Assembly (NCBI GenBank): GCA_021464245.1
Contig: JADCRB010000102.1
Coordinates: 62,001-126,000, forward strand
DNA from: Carallia brachiata
Lineage: Eukaryota; Streptophyta; Magnoliopsida; Malpighiales; Rhizophoraceae
Reading direction: 5' to 3'
Length of the DNA: 64,000 nt
Shown here: positions 16,806 to 30,904 of the stretch, in pieces
Numbering within the stretch: the stretch's first letter is position 1
Layout of the letters: each line of letters starts with the position of its first letter
Made by a program: the position numbers and the translations under genes
Notes under the pieces: generated by a model
Told to the model about the DNA's origin: nothing
Seen by the model: only the letters and a program-made list of their open reading frames with translations
Database searches by the model: none

Positions 16806-17253
16806 ACCCATGTTTGGGAAAGAGAAATTCTTGCAAGAGGGATGGAATTGAAGAGAATTGGGGTGTATACCTGTATTTGGCAACACGAGAGCGGAAAAAA
16901 TTGTGATGGGATCCAGGGTGTATTCCTTGCACCCCTACAAAATCTCATTCCCCAATATTAGGGAACATGCCAGTTATCTCACATTTATTTTTTTTATTTT
17001 TTGTTGTCAAATTACAATTATACCTTTTAGTTTAAATTTTTTAATGTTATTTTTTAAGGATAAAGTTAATATTACAATATATTATTTTTTCCTCTTGTCT
17101 TTCACTCGTTACTAAATAAAATACTTTTAACTTTATTCCTCACATTAAACTATTCTAAACATAGAAATGATGTAATACGTTCCTTTATTTTAGTATTTTT
17201 TTTACTTTCATTTCTCTCATATTCCTCTCCCCATTTTTTTTCCCAAACAAATG
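16806..17253. mobile_element. MITE-like inverted-repeat element
   Basis: The left end reads TGTTTGGGAAAGAGAAA near 16,810. The right end in reverse complement reads TTTGTTTGGGAAAAAAAATG near 17,250. These match by eye over about 20-40 bases, with AT-rich sequence between and no open frame of note. This fits a miniature inverted-repeat transposable element. No target duplication was confirmed. Confidence 0.35.
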
Positions 17254-17637
17254 TAAATCTTTGTTTACATCATCATTTGTTTATGAAGTGACATTTAAAA
17301 AAAATAAAAATTTCTAGAAAAATTCAGAAAAACAAAAAAATTGATAAATGAAAATTAAATATGAAATTAAAAACACAATTTTTTTTGAAATATTTACAAA
17401 TCCAAAAATTAAAAAATGGGGTATTTATATGTAGAACACTAAGATAAGTTGTCCATATCTTTATGAATCATATACTGGAAATTAACATTCTCTTTGTTTT
17501 TACTAAATAAATAGCTCTTTCTTAGAGACTAGTTTTGTTTTGTGACATACTTCCAAAAAAGATTAAATATTTTGTTTTGATGATAATAAAATGGTATTTG
17601 ATAAAATCACAATTACTTAACTAAGGAGAATTGGTTC

Positions 17638-18030
17638 AAGGGCTTTTTACTAGGGAATGAGAAATCAGAATAAATCGTTCCTTTTCTAGTGTTTTGTAAG
17701 AAATAATCGCATTCTCATTATCATTCCTGACCATATATTTTTTTATTACATATATATATGAAAAAAATGTAAATAATTATAAATATGAAAGAATATTATG
17801 ATAAATACAAAAAATAAATCTTATATGTAAAAAATAAATAAAAATATATTTTATAATGATGACAATCATATAATAATGATTGTAATAATAAATAATTAAA
17901 TTATGCATTATGATGGCATTAAGGATTTAAAATTAGGATAACAATTATATTACTCATCATAATAATAATAATAATATTATTATTATACAAAAAATTTTAT
18001 TTTCTAGAAAATATTAATATAAAATAATGC

Positions 18031-18066
<36 letters not shown>

Positions 18067-18440
18067 ATGTCAATTATTCTTATTATTATTATTTATTGTT
18101 ATTATTCAGACAGGATTAACATAAAATTCATATTATTATTATTACTATTACCACTAGTAGATAAATTCTTGATGGTAAAATATTTTCAATTTTATTTTGA
18201 TAATAATTTTAATATTATACATTTTTTTGCATTTCATTTTTTAATTTCAAAAAAATTTCTCTTATATTATATTTAATATTAAATTGAATTTCGAATCGAA
18301 ACAAATAATAACAAAGGGGATCTGGTTCCAATTTCAGAATAAACCAAATAAGTTTAAAAATTAATTATTTCGTTTTCAATTCTACTTAATTCTCATTCCG
18401 ATTCTGATTTTCATTTTAAACCAAGAACCAAACAACCCTT
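17638..18440. mobile_element. MITE-like element with AAT-repeat core
   Basis: The left end reads AAGGGCTTTTTACTAGGG, then AATGAGAAATCAGAAT. The right end in reverse complement reads AAGGGTTGTTTGGTTCTTGG, then AATGAAAATCAGAAT. Between them lies extremely AT-rich DNA with (AAT)n tracts at about 17,962-17,987 and 18,028-18,063. No coding capacity. The arrangement fits a TIR element that has accumulated microsatellite growth. Confidence 0.4.
18028..18063. repeat. (AAT)n microsatellite
   Basis: A nearly perfect run of the trinucleotide AAT/ATA inside the AT-rich core of the preceding element. Confidence 0.9.
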
Positions 18441-19494
18441 AAATCTAATCTAAATTTATAAAAGTATGAACCACTTCTCTACTTGCTCACAGGTTCTTTT
18501 TCATATTACTGTATTATTTTCTTCTTTCTATTGTAAAGTCATCCTTGACAATTCTTTTTTTTTTTTTTTAGCTTACGACATCAAATTCGCAGGAAATAAA
18601 GGAAGAGGTCTCAAAGTTTCAGTTGTTGGAATATGCAAATTTATTAATAATGATATTTCGGCACTTCCCGCAGCCCGGTTCTCTCCGTTTCTATCACCTG
18701 TTGGTCATATATATATATATATCAACACAAGAAAATCTTTACATTAATATAATAAGGAGTCGTACGCAAATCCGACACAAAAATGTTAGAAAGATCTGTA
18801 TAAAATAAGAGTATCGTACGACCAAAATAGTCAATTACTAATTTGGTCAAAATAACTATTCACCAACTGGATAGTAGGCTCGTTGAGATAAATTCCTTTA
18901 ATGCAAATATTCACCGACCTATAACTAAACTTGCTCAAAACTAATATTGTAAATGGATCTAATCCAGCTAGACTGAGCTACCTACCTATAGCAGCATCCA
19001 CGACACTCTTGTGAACTTGTGATATAAATTTATTGAGTATGCTCGACAAGGATCTCCGAAACTACTGGATTACATACTACGCGAAATAAAACTAAACAAG
19101 CAAATGACACCCATCTCAAAAAAGTAACAGCAAAATCCATATTAGCACGTGGAGGAGAAGATGAGCGGCAGTAGTGGTGGCTGTCAGGGGCGCGGGTATA
19201 TGGAGGCAAAGAGGAGCAATTGCCCCCTCTTGCCTTAAATTTTATTAAAGGGTACACTTATATAACTGTAAGAAATTTATGAGAGAAATTTTTGTAATGT
19301 GACTTATTGAATTTATTATGTAACTATCTTAATTATAAATATAATTAAAAAAAATTGTTATTATTTTTTTACACAATAAATTCAATTAATTACAAATAAT
19401 TTCTTACTACTTGTATTTCAAAAATGATTTAAATATTTTTTTTTGATTATACAACTTTTCCCTTTATTAAAACATGTTTGCCAAATTATAGTGA
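18441..19494. other. Intergenic DNA
   Basis: Mixed sequence with a (TA)n run near 18,708-18,722 and AT-rich ends. Short open frames on both strands look random. I see no gene. Confidence 0.5.
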
Positions 19495-19620
19495 AAGACC
19501 AATTAGCTCAACTGGTAGGGGACATCTTCCCCCCCCCCCCCCCCCCCCAAGCCACCCGAGTTTGAGGTTTAATAAAGACGTCCATGCGTTGTTCATCTTG
19601 CCTTTTGTTTTTTTTTTGTA
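19495..19620 (+). mobile_element. tRNA-derived SINE
   Basis: The segment TTAGCTCAACTGG (about 19,503-19,515) resembles a tRNA A box. GAGTTTGAGGTTT (about 19,559-19,571) resembles a B box, at suitable spacing. The unit ends in a T run near 19,608-19,617, as several plant SINEs do. A run of 20 C at 19,529-19,548 splits the promoter region. The whole does not fold as a tRNA, so I call a SINE, not a tRNA gene. Confidence 0.5.
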
Positions 19621-21340
19621 ATTATGTCAAATGCCCTTTTTTTTTTTTTTTCAACTTCGCTTCTTCCCTTTTTTTTTTTTTTTTGTGAGAATTGCTTTCT
19701 TGTTCCTTTCAAAATGTATTTTTTTAATTTCATAATCTACCATTTTACTTTTTAAAATTAAATTTCACTAAATATGAGAGAATAGACTGAGTTATCCTTT
19801 TAATTTATTTCATATACTCTCAAGAGTAATTAAATAAAATTTTCTTATTTTATAAAGTCTTTTGATAAATATTTAATTTTTAAATGAAACAAATTATTAC
19901 AAATAGACATAAAAAAAGGAAAAAATTATTAAAAAATAATATATATTAGAATATATATTTATTTATAAAATTGACTTTATTTTTGTCGGCTACAGCAGTT
20001 AAGTAAAAAAGTTATTTTTTTCTACTATAAACATTATAAAGAATTTATTGGGCAATCAATAAGAGATAAATGACTAAATAATTCAATTATTATTTATATA
20101 AAAATATTTAATTACATATAAAAATAAAAGATAATTTTAACACATTAAAAATCATAAGATATAATTAAAATATTTATTATTTAAAATAATTAATATAATT
20201 TTTTATTTTTCATGGTATAAATTAATTTTATTATTGTAAATATATATACAAAATTTGTTCCCCAAAATTTCTTTCTTGTTTCTTTCTTGGTAGCAGTGGC
20301 ATGGACGCTGTGGCGGCGGTAGTGGACGTGGTGGCGGATGGCAAAAGAAGCTAGATTTGGTAGTGAAGAGGCCTTGGGTGCACGTTTTGAGCTCGGATCT
20401 GGCAAATAAGAAGATAGGAGATGGCAGCGATGGTGGTGACGATGACATAAGAGGTGGCGGACGGTTCAAAACACTAGGTTCGGTAGTAGAACTGCCATGA
20501 GCATTAGTTATCATGGCAGATCTTAAGAAGTAGAAAAACCAAAACTCCATAGAGGGGGGAGGTGGTATCACAAAGGAGATGGAGCAGCGGGAACAAAGAG
20601 GGAGAGAGGGACGGAAAGAAGAGAAGATGAGAAAAGAGAGAAGGGAAAGGGAAGGGAGGTGGTAGCTAAATCGAAGAAGAGAAAGATATGCGCATGCAAT
20701 AGTTTTTTTTTTTTTTTTTTTTTAAGGTTCCCTCGGTTGTGTTCCCCGAGGTGTGGTTTAGCTTTTAGATTTTTTTTTTTTAGGTATCCTAAATATAGAC
20801 AAATTAATTGGAGAGAAATAATAATTAGAGAGGTCAAGAATTCAAATTTTTGAATGATACAGTAATGTACAATAGTTGGGGAGGTCCTATAATTTTTTTT
20901 TTCTTTTGCTGACATACTATCGCTCAAATGGCAGCTTTTAGAATATTATTACTAAACTATCACAATATTATATGAATGGCAGAGTTATGTAACAAAATTT
21001 TCTTCTACTTTTTGATATATTTTTTAATTTGCTGGTGTATTTGTCAAATAAAATGCTTATAATGGTACTTTGTTGCTAATGCTTGTGGTCCTCTTCTTTG
21101 GACCCAAACGAGGCAGCATTTACTTGCATAGCAAAAGGTTGGGAATAGGAGTATGAGACACATTTCTTGCCCTTTTTTTTTTTTTATGTGAGTTTATTTT
21201 TCAATATTGTTCTGGTTTTAAGCGTAGTTTTTTTCCTTATCTTTTAATATTTTAATTGTTTTCTGATTGTTAACCTACTGGATCTTTTTTGGTTAAATAA
21301 TGAAGACAAATCATAAAGTCCTTCAAGGAGAACTTTCTCA
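19621..21340. other. AT-rich intergenic DNA with a GC-richer island
   Basis: AT-rich except for about 20,275-20,690, a purine-rich, GGTGG-type low-complexity island. Long open frames on the minus strand there are rich in proline and serine, as expected from such composition. T runs near 20,702-20,723. No gene is recognised. Confidence 0.45.
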
Positions 21341-21345
21341 TTAAC

Positions 21346-22162
21346 TGATGTGAGCCTGGCTAGCACCCTCACTGCATGATTTGGTGTGATTTTATAGCTC
21401 GGTGGACTTTCTTTGGAGAGCAAGAAACGTGCTTTACTTGTGGAGCAAGCAATGAAGATTAGAGGTCCTACAAGTCTACATCAATGTGATCCAAGTGCAA
21501 GAAGAGGAGTATTAACCAAATTGAGGAAGTTTGGGCCAATAAGAATTTTTGGGCCTAGAGCATACAAGACTATGTGTGGATTAATTTGAATTATTTAGTT
21601 TAGAGTTTTAATTGTTATTTTGGGTCAAACAATGTTTTATTTAAACCCAATCTATTTACAAGTATGAATTAGTTTTAATTTTCAAGTTTCTAATTGAATT
21701 AGGTTTTCCTTATTCGTGTAGGAATTTGGTTTTTTAGTCTTAGTAGGTTTTCTAGTCTTAGTAGGTTTAAAATCCTAACTATTTGGGTTTGCCTATAAAG
21801 ACTTGTAAGACTCTTTTATTTTCACAATTGAATAGATTTACTGAATTATGATTTGAGAACAATCGTTCTTTGGAGTTTCAGAACTCTTTTACCGAACTTA
21901 TCAAGGACACTTCCTTGTCGCGTTCAACCCAAGTCTTATCACCCTTATTCTTCCTTTTTCAAGGGTGTGACGACTATATCATTCTTTTATACCTTTGGTT
22001 CGCGTTTCTTTATAAACGTTGGGTCAAGGTTCCTTCAAACCTGACTTGACTTTCCTTGGGTTGTGATTTCAATTTCGTTTGTGGGTCTTTCGGTGTATCC
22101 GTGGGGTTCGCGTTTCCCTATAGGCGTTGGGTCTTCCGGTGCTATCCGCGGGGTTCGCATCA
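21346..22162 (+). repeat. Full-length LTR, inverted relative to the element
   Basis: Begins TGATGTGAGCC and ends GGGGTTCGCATCA, with the TG...CA ends typical of LTRs, 817 bases. It is the reverse complement of 25,375-26,192 (818 bases) with only scattered differences by eye. Confidence 0.85.
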
Positions 22163-22707
22163 GTAAAACGATTGTTCTCAAATCATAATTCAGCAAATCT
22201 ATTCAATTGTCAAAATAAAAGAATCTTACAAGCCTTTTATAGGCAAACCCAAATAGTTAGGGTTTTAAACCTACTAAGACTAAAAAATCTACTAAGACTA
22301 AAAAATTTACTAAGACTAAAAAACTAAGTTCCTACACAAATAAGGAAAACCTAATTCAATTAGAAACTTGAAAATTAAAACTAATTCCTACTTGTAAATG
22401 GATTGAGCTTAAATAAAACATTATTTGGTCCAAAACAACAATTAAAACTCTAAACTAAACAATCCAAATTAGTCCACACATAATCTTGTATGCTCTAGGC
22501 CCAAAAATTCTTGTTGGCCCAAACTTCCTCAATTTGGTTAACACTCATCTTCTTGCACTTAGATCACATTGATGTAGACTTGTAGGACATCCAATCTTCA
22601 TTGCTTACTCCACAAGCAAAGCACGTTTCTTGCTCTCCAAGGAAAGTCCACCGAGCCATAAAATCACACCAAATCATGCAGTGAGAGTGCTAGTCAGGCT
22701 CACATCA
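22163..22707 (-). repeat. Truncated 3' LTR of the element
   Basis: Starts at 22,707 on the minus strand with TGATGTGAGCC and runs to 22,163. It ends at GTAAAA next to the CA end of the inverted LTR. Compared with the full LTR, 21 bases matching 25,650-25,670 are missing close to the junction. Confidence 0.8.
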
Positions 22708-24452
22708 TTCCCCCTTTCTTCAAAAAGATTTGTCCTCAAATCTTGCTGTTGTTCTACTTCAAAACCTGGAGGATTGTCTTGAGTTACAAGGAATTGATGT
22801 CTCTCATGCCAAATAAATAGATACTTGGAGTATTTTGATGCCTTCACTGCAAAGCAAAATCTCCTCTTTTGAATTACCACCAGGTGATCAAATAAAGAAA
22901 ATGAGCTAAGGTGGTTCAGCACCTGATCTACAATGACAAAATCAACATGAGTAGATACATTAAGTATAGAATCAACAAAATCCATTGGTTGTGGTGTAGT
23001 TGAACTGAATGGTAACTTTATAGTAGGGCATTTTGCTAACTCTCCACCATCTACCAATTCAATTTCATGCACTGATTTCACATCCAATTCACAATCTTCC
23101 ACAAGTTGATTCTCATAACCTTTAAATTCAGATTCTACAGCATCAACTAATGACTCCGCTTCACCATCATGAAGAACTTCCTTATGTGATGCACTACCAA
23201 GCTCACCAACTTCAGATTTAACCTCAAAATCAACTCCCTTATTTGATACCACACACCTATGGTCAGATGTATGATCAACAACCTCATCTTCAACCTTATG
23301 TTCTGGTGCAACTTTTTTGACCACGTCAACACAAGATTCAAAACTCACATGCTTTGATTTAGAACTCTCCACTTGCTTGATATATTCACTAAACTTTTGG
23401 AGAAAATCTTCATCAAAAATCCTTTCCTTCATTAACACATCCATCTTACCCTTCTCTTGGCTACTCCCAACTTCCTTACTTTTGTTTGGATCAGACTTGA
23501 ATTTGTTTGATGTTTTATCCTCCTTTTTGTTCCAATTCGGCTTCCATGCTAAGGAAGAAGTTGAATTTGAACTATATCATGATGTTGTACTCATTCCTTT
23601 GAGCTGCCTTTCAACCTTCATAGCCATGTGAACCATGTCCTCCAACTCCACATAATATTGCAGCTCTACTATATCGGCTATGTTCTTATTTAGCTATTGT
23701 AGAAATCTAGCCATTGTAACTTCTCAATCTTCCTCAACATTGGCGCGGATCATAGCTATCTCCATCTCTTTATGGTACTGTTCAACACTATTGGTACCTT
23801 GAGTAAGCTCTTGCAACCTGCGATAAAGTTTATAATGATAATGGTTAGGAACAAATTATTTTCTCATAATTGCCTTCATCTCATCCCAAGTGTCAATTGA
23901 TCTCTCACGATTTCTTCGGCGATTGAGCACCAACTGGTCCCACCAAATTATGGCATAATCGGTGAACACCACGGCTGCTAACTTCACCTTCTTCTCCTCA
24001 GAGTAATCATGGCAGTCCAACACAAGCTCTACCTTCTTTTCCCACTCTAAGTAAGCATCAAGATCACTTTTGCCTTGAAATGGAGGAATCTTCATTTTGA
24101 TGCTTCCAAGGTTGCGATCTTGTTCCCATCTCCCAATGTTCCTATCTCCTCTACCTCCACGGCCTACTTCATGTCTACCTCTCTCTTCTCTACCACGCGT
24201 CATTTTACCCACACTATAATTGGAGGCTTGATCATCTTCAACAAAGTCATCCTCAAAGTGTGCTTCATAACGTTCTCCACCATTCCCACGTGCATTGGGA
24301 ACTCTTTGGTGCTGCCCCTGTTGCAAATTGGCTATGACAACTTCTTGTCTTTCAAATCTATCTGTTATCTCATGAAAAATGATGAAAATACACTCAAATT
24401 GTTGTTCTATTGCTCTGATCTTGAATGATTCATTAGCTGATCCTTCCTCCAA
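22674..24452 (-). pseudogene. Gypsy-type gag remnant fused to a polyprotein tail
   Basis: One minus-strand frame runs through this region, broken by four in-frame stops at 23,856-23,858, 23,724-23,726, 23,694-23,696 and 23,577-23,579. The upper part contains a gag retrotransposon domain: IKMKIPPFQGKSDLDAYLEW, then KVKLAAVVFTDYAIIWWDQL. The lower part is acidic and non-conserved, then ends with DLRTNLFEERGNDV, resembling the C-terminus of gypsy polyproteins. Protease, RT, RNase H and integrase should lie between and are absent, so the internal region is a deletion derivative. The two halves share a frame. No ATG opens the frame near 24,452. Confidence 0.7.
22708..22722 (-). other. Polypurine tract
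   Basis: On the minus strand AAAGGGGGAA lies immediately before the LTR start, the usual second-strand primer of LTR retrotransposons. Confidence 0.75.
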
Positions 24453-25360
24453 AGCACCTTTGCCATGGTCTGTAGTCGTGTTTAAACCTGAAAAATTATG
24501 TTAGAAGGGACCTCACAAACACTCCCTCATGTGTTTGCACTCCACTCCTCACGTTTGACACTCAATCTCTCGTGTTTGCACACAAATCAATTTGGCTTTT
24601 CTCTCCGATGCAACTCACACTCTTGCCTTTTTCCACTCAATTGTTCCTCACTCTAAGTTCTTTGGAGCCAAGAACCAATAAAAATCAGTTTACAAACTCC
24701 TTGCAACAACTAGAACTAAAAAATGAAGGAAAAACAACAAGGGAAAGGGTTTGGTACAAGCTGTCTACACAAGTAATTTGGCCAAATAGTTTTTTTTTTT
24801 TATTTAATATGGCCAGAACTTTTTTTTTTTTTGGTTAAACTTGCTGGAAAGTAACAAAAACTGACTCAAATAACCACTAGGAAACACAAAAGAAGGTTTA
24901 GATTGGGCGGACTAGGGTTTCTCACTTTTTTCCCAATCAGGACAGATATTGATCGCTGATTTCGAACTCAATTTTAGATAAGATTCCAATCGAACTGGGC
25001 TTTTCTCAAAACATGAAAGTTGTAGCCCTATATGTTAGCTTTCAAACGCAACTGGAATCACTCAATTTGGAGTTGTATAGAAGAAGTTATTGCAAAAATA
25101 TTGAACAGACGTCAAATCTAGCTGACAGACGGGCGGAAACACAAAGACTTAGGGTTTTCTCTTTTTTTTTTTTTTTTTTTTAAATTCAGCAAAGAACACA
25201 CTAGGGTTTTGTTTTGTTTTTTTTTTTTTAATTTTCTGGAACAGACACTAAACAATGAAACAAAGAAGACAAAGATGAATAGACACAAACCTAAGGTTAG
25301 GAACACGATGAAAACACAAAAAATAAAACTTTGGATACGCAAACCTGACCTAGAGCCTAA

Positions 25361-25372
25361 GTTCTGATACCA
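25361..25372 (-). other. Primer-binding site, initiator tRNA-Met type
   Basis: Two bases inside the LTR end the minus strand reads TGGTATCAGAAC. Its first ten bases match the usual plant PBS TGGTATCAGAGC, complementary to the 3' end of initiator tRNA-Met. Confidence 0.75.
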
Positions 25373-25374
25373 AC

Positions 25375-26192
25375 TGATGCGAACCCCGCGGATAGCACCG
25401 GAAGACCTAGCTCCTATAGGGAGACGCGAACCCCACGGATACACCAAAATACCCACAAACGAAATTGAAATCACAACCCAAGGAAAGCCAAGTCAAGTTT
25501 GAAGGAACCTTGACCCAACGTCTATAAAGAGACGCGAACCAAAGGTATAAAAGAAGGATATAGTCGCCACACCCTAGAAAAGGAAGAAGGAGGGTGATAA
25601 GACTTGGGTTGAACGCCACAAGGAGGTGTCCTTGATAAGTTCGGTAAAAGAGTTCTGAAACTCCAAAGAACGATTGTTCTCAAATCATAATTCAGCAAAT
25701 CTATTCAATTATCAAAATAAAAGAGTCTTACAAGCCTTTTATAGGCAAACCCAAATAGTTAAGGTTTTAAACCTACTAAGACTAGAAAACCTACTAAGAC
25801 TAAAAAACCAAGTTCCTACACAAATAAGAAAAACCTAATTCAACTAGAAACTTGAAAATTAAAACTAATTCCTACTTGTAAATGGATTGGATTTAAATAA
25901 AACATTGTTTGACGCAAAACAACAATTAAAACTGTAAACTAAACAATCCAAATTAGTCCACACATAGTCTTGTATGCTCTAGGCCCAAAAATTCTTATTG
26001 GCCCAAACTTCCTCAATTTGGTTAACACCTCCTCTTCTTGCACTTGGATCACATTGATGTAGACTTGTAGGACCTCCAATCTTCATTGCTTGCTCCACAA
26101 GTAAAGCACGTTTCTTGTTCTCCAAGGAAAGTCCACCGAGCCATAAAATCATACAAAATCATGTAGTGAGGGTGTTAGCCAGGCTCACATCA
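25375..26192 (-). repeat. Full-length 5' LTR of the element
   Basis: 818 bases reading TGATGTGAGCC to TTCGCATCA on the minus strand. It is followed by the PBS inside and TTAAC outside, so this is the true 5' end. Confidence 0.85.
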
Positions 26193-26197
26193 TTAAC

Positions 26198-27439
26198 AAG
26201 TCTAGATTTACTATCAAATTTGAAACTTGCTCTACTTGCTTCTCGAGTTTGGATTTTATAGCTATTATTCACTAGGATATTGAGCATAAATTAGATACTG
26301 GATGCATTTAGGGTGAGTTTGTTTGAGGTAAAAATCACTTCTGGGAAATCATTTGCTCCATTTTACTGTGTTTGGGGCGTGAATTTTAATTGGTCAAGGA
26401 AAATCAACTCTTAGTCAAAGGGAGCACATGCCTATTTGTTCGGAAAATGTCTTACGCTCAAAACAAGCGAATGGCGTTTTCCAAAACTAACGCATGATTT
26501 TTAAAAAAAACAGAGAGACAATAACAAGCACAACAGAGAAGAAAAGAAGAGCGAGAGTGAAGAGGAGAGAGAAAATTCACAAAGATAGTGTGAAAAGAGA
26601 GAATTAACAAAGAGAGAGTAGAGAGAGAGAGAGCTAGGAAGGAGAGGGAGTGGAGAACGAGAGAGAGTTAAGAGAGTGCAAGAGTTGGGAAAGAAGCTGT
26701 GATGAGAGAGAGAGAGAGAGATCGAGTTAAGAGAGAGTGTTTGTGATTAGAGAGAGAGAGAGAGAATTAACATAGAAAGACAGTGGAGAGAGAGAGTTAA
26801 TAGAGAGAGCGTCATGAGAGAGAGAGAGAGATAATAGAGAGAGTGGAGAGAGAGTGAGTGAGAGAGCGTCATGTAATAGAGAGAGACTTATGAGAGAGAG
26901 GGGGAGAAAGAGTTAACAGAGAGAGAGTGCAGAGAGAGAGAGATAGAGAGAAAGAGAGGAAGGGTGCTATGTGATAAAGAGAGACTTATGAGAGATAGTG
27001 AGGGAGACTAATGAGAGAGAGAGTAAAAATGATAGGGAGAGAGAGAAAAAGAGGAAGAGAAAAATTTTATAAAACTCAACTTTTCAGTATTTTATTTTAC
27101 AGAATTTCGCCAAATACAAAAAGATATCTTCAGTATTACAACTAAACACCAGAACAAAAAATTATGTTACAAAATTTTATTTTTCTTAGTAAATGATATT
27201 TCAAATTTTCATTTTACTTAACAAAAGAACAAAATTTTTGCATGTTTTTATTATTATTTTTTTTTCAAATCTTTGACTTCATAAAAGAATGACGTATAGG
27301 TTAACTTCACCTATTAGATTTCAGCTTTTTTAGCATTTCATTCATAACCTTTTTTCTTTTTAAAATCAGTTATAAACGTTAATTTCTTTAGACTAATTTA
27401 ATTTATTTATTAATGACGCCGTTAAATATAGTGATGTTG
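26198..27439. other. Intergenic DNA with a long GA-rich tract
   Basis: Unremarkable to about 26,500, then a purine tract, then AT-rich DNA to 27,439. No gene is visible. Confidence 0.5.
26510..27055. repeat. Imperfect (GA)n / GAGAGTTAA minisatellite
   Basis: About 550 bases, nearly all purine on the plus strand. GAGAGA runs are punctuated by recurring words such as GAGTTAA, GTCATG and GACTTATGAGAGA. This suggests expansion of a small motif set rather than a plain dinucleotide repeat. Confidence 0.8.
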
Positions 27440-28375
27440 CCATTAATGTGCTGATGTAGGATATCAGTTCATGGCACATCATTAATTTTTTTGACACGTC
27501 AGCTTCCTATGTCATCTTGTTAGACTGACAGTGACCGGGCATTTTAACAAATTATGAGTAAATTTTTTGAAAATAATTAATTTTTTTTTAAATTCTAAAA
27601 TTTCGAAGCTTGGCCCCCGAGCATGGCAACAGCTCTGAAATCCCAACTCCATTTTCCGGAGGTAATCTTTTTTTGCTTTTTTTTTTTTAATATTTCCAAG
27701 AAAATTTTCAAAACCATGAAAAAGGATTTGTTTTTTTTCTCCTTAGTCGTCCGCATGCTATACAAGGAACATGGATGCCCAGCGAATGAGGTCGAATTCT
27801 CTGTCGATTCCTTAGAGACGAAAGCTGTTTTTTGGTCGAGGTCAAACGGTGAGATCGGCAAGTCGTCGTCGAAGAGGCAAAGGAAAAGGAAGAGGAAGAG
27901 GAGGAGGAGGAGGAGCCAGAGGGTTCGTAATCACGACATTCCGGCGGTCGAGTCTGGGTGTGCGCCGTTTGTGATTAGAATCAGCCTCCTAATCTGCTTT
28001 CGGCTTCTCTGACAAAACAAAATACAAAAATTGAAGGATTTCAGAGATGAAGAACTGGGATTTTGAGAGGGGAAACGATTTTGCCTCGATTTTGCAGTTA
28101 ATTGCCATTGTTTTTGACAAAACAAAGAACAAAAATTGAAGGGCGTGGTTGGGGAAGAACGAGGAAGAAGGAGCTCAACCATTTTGGAATTATTGGCAAT
28201 TCTCTATTTTTTTAACATTTTTTTAAGTTAAAATAATTCTGATTTTCTTAATTTTTTCTGAAAAAATGAAAAATAAAATTAAAAAATACCATAAGAGAAG
28301 TTGACATGACATGTCGATTTTTAATGACGTGTCACATTGCGTGACATCACGTCAAAAGAATTAGTGTTGTAATAG
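27440..28375. mobile_element. TIR element with GC-richer coding-like core
   Basis: The left arm near 27,475-27,510 (TGGCACATCATTAA, GACACGTCAGCTTCC) resembles the reverse complement of 28,300-28,350 (TGACACGTCATTAA, GACATGTCATGTCAACTTC). The core at about 27,605-28,180 is GC-richer. It starts with an ATG frame (MATALKSQLHFPE, 27,623 onward) and includes an Arg/Lys-rich stretch at about 27,870-27,915. I recognise no family. As with the other TIR elements here, a captured gene fragment is likely. Confidence 0.4.

Positions 28376-30904
<2,529 letters not shown>

Larger units (their letters stand above)
21341..26197 (-). mobile_element. Non-autonomous Ty3/gypsy-type LTR retrotransposon with inverted left LTR
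   Basis: The body at 21,346-26,192 is flanked on both sides by the same five bases, TTAAC (21,341-21,345 and 26,193-26,197). The internal part reads on the minus strand: LTR at 26,192-25,375, primer-binding site, degraded gag, polypurine tract, then the start of a second LTR at 22,707. That second LTR stops after about 545 bases and is joined at 22,162/22,163 to a complete LTR in the opposite orientation (21,346-22,162). Both outer ends therefore carry the same LTR terminus, TGATGTGAGCC. No protease, reverse transcriptase or integrase is visible, so any movement relied on enzymes from elsewhere. Confidence 0.85.

Noticed and set aside
19500..19575. A tRNA gene
   Set aside because: Box-like words are present, but no cloverleaf with an acceptor stem or anticodon arm can be drawn, and a C20 run interrupts it. 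A SINE fits better.
20203..20660. Serine/proline-rich proteins on the minus strand
   Set aside because: Low-complexity GGTGG/GAGA DNA gives open frames in several phases. No known domain and no splice signals.
27623..28012. A host gene starting MATALKSQLHFPE
   Set aside because: No family is recognised, a T run cuts the frame, and it lies inside a TIR element. Kept only as an element core.
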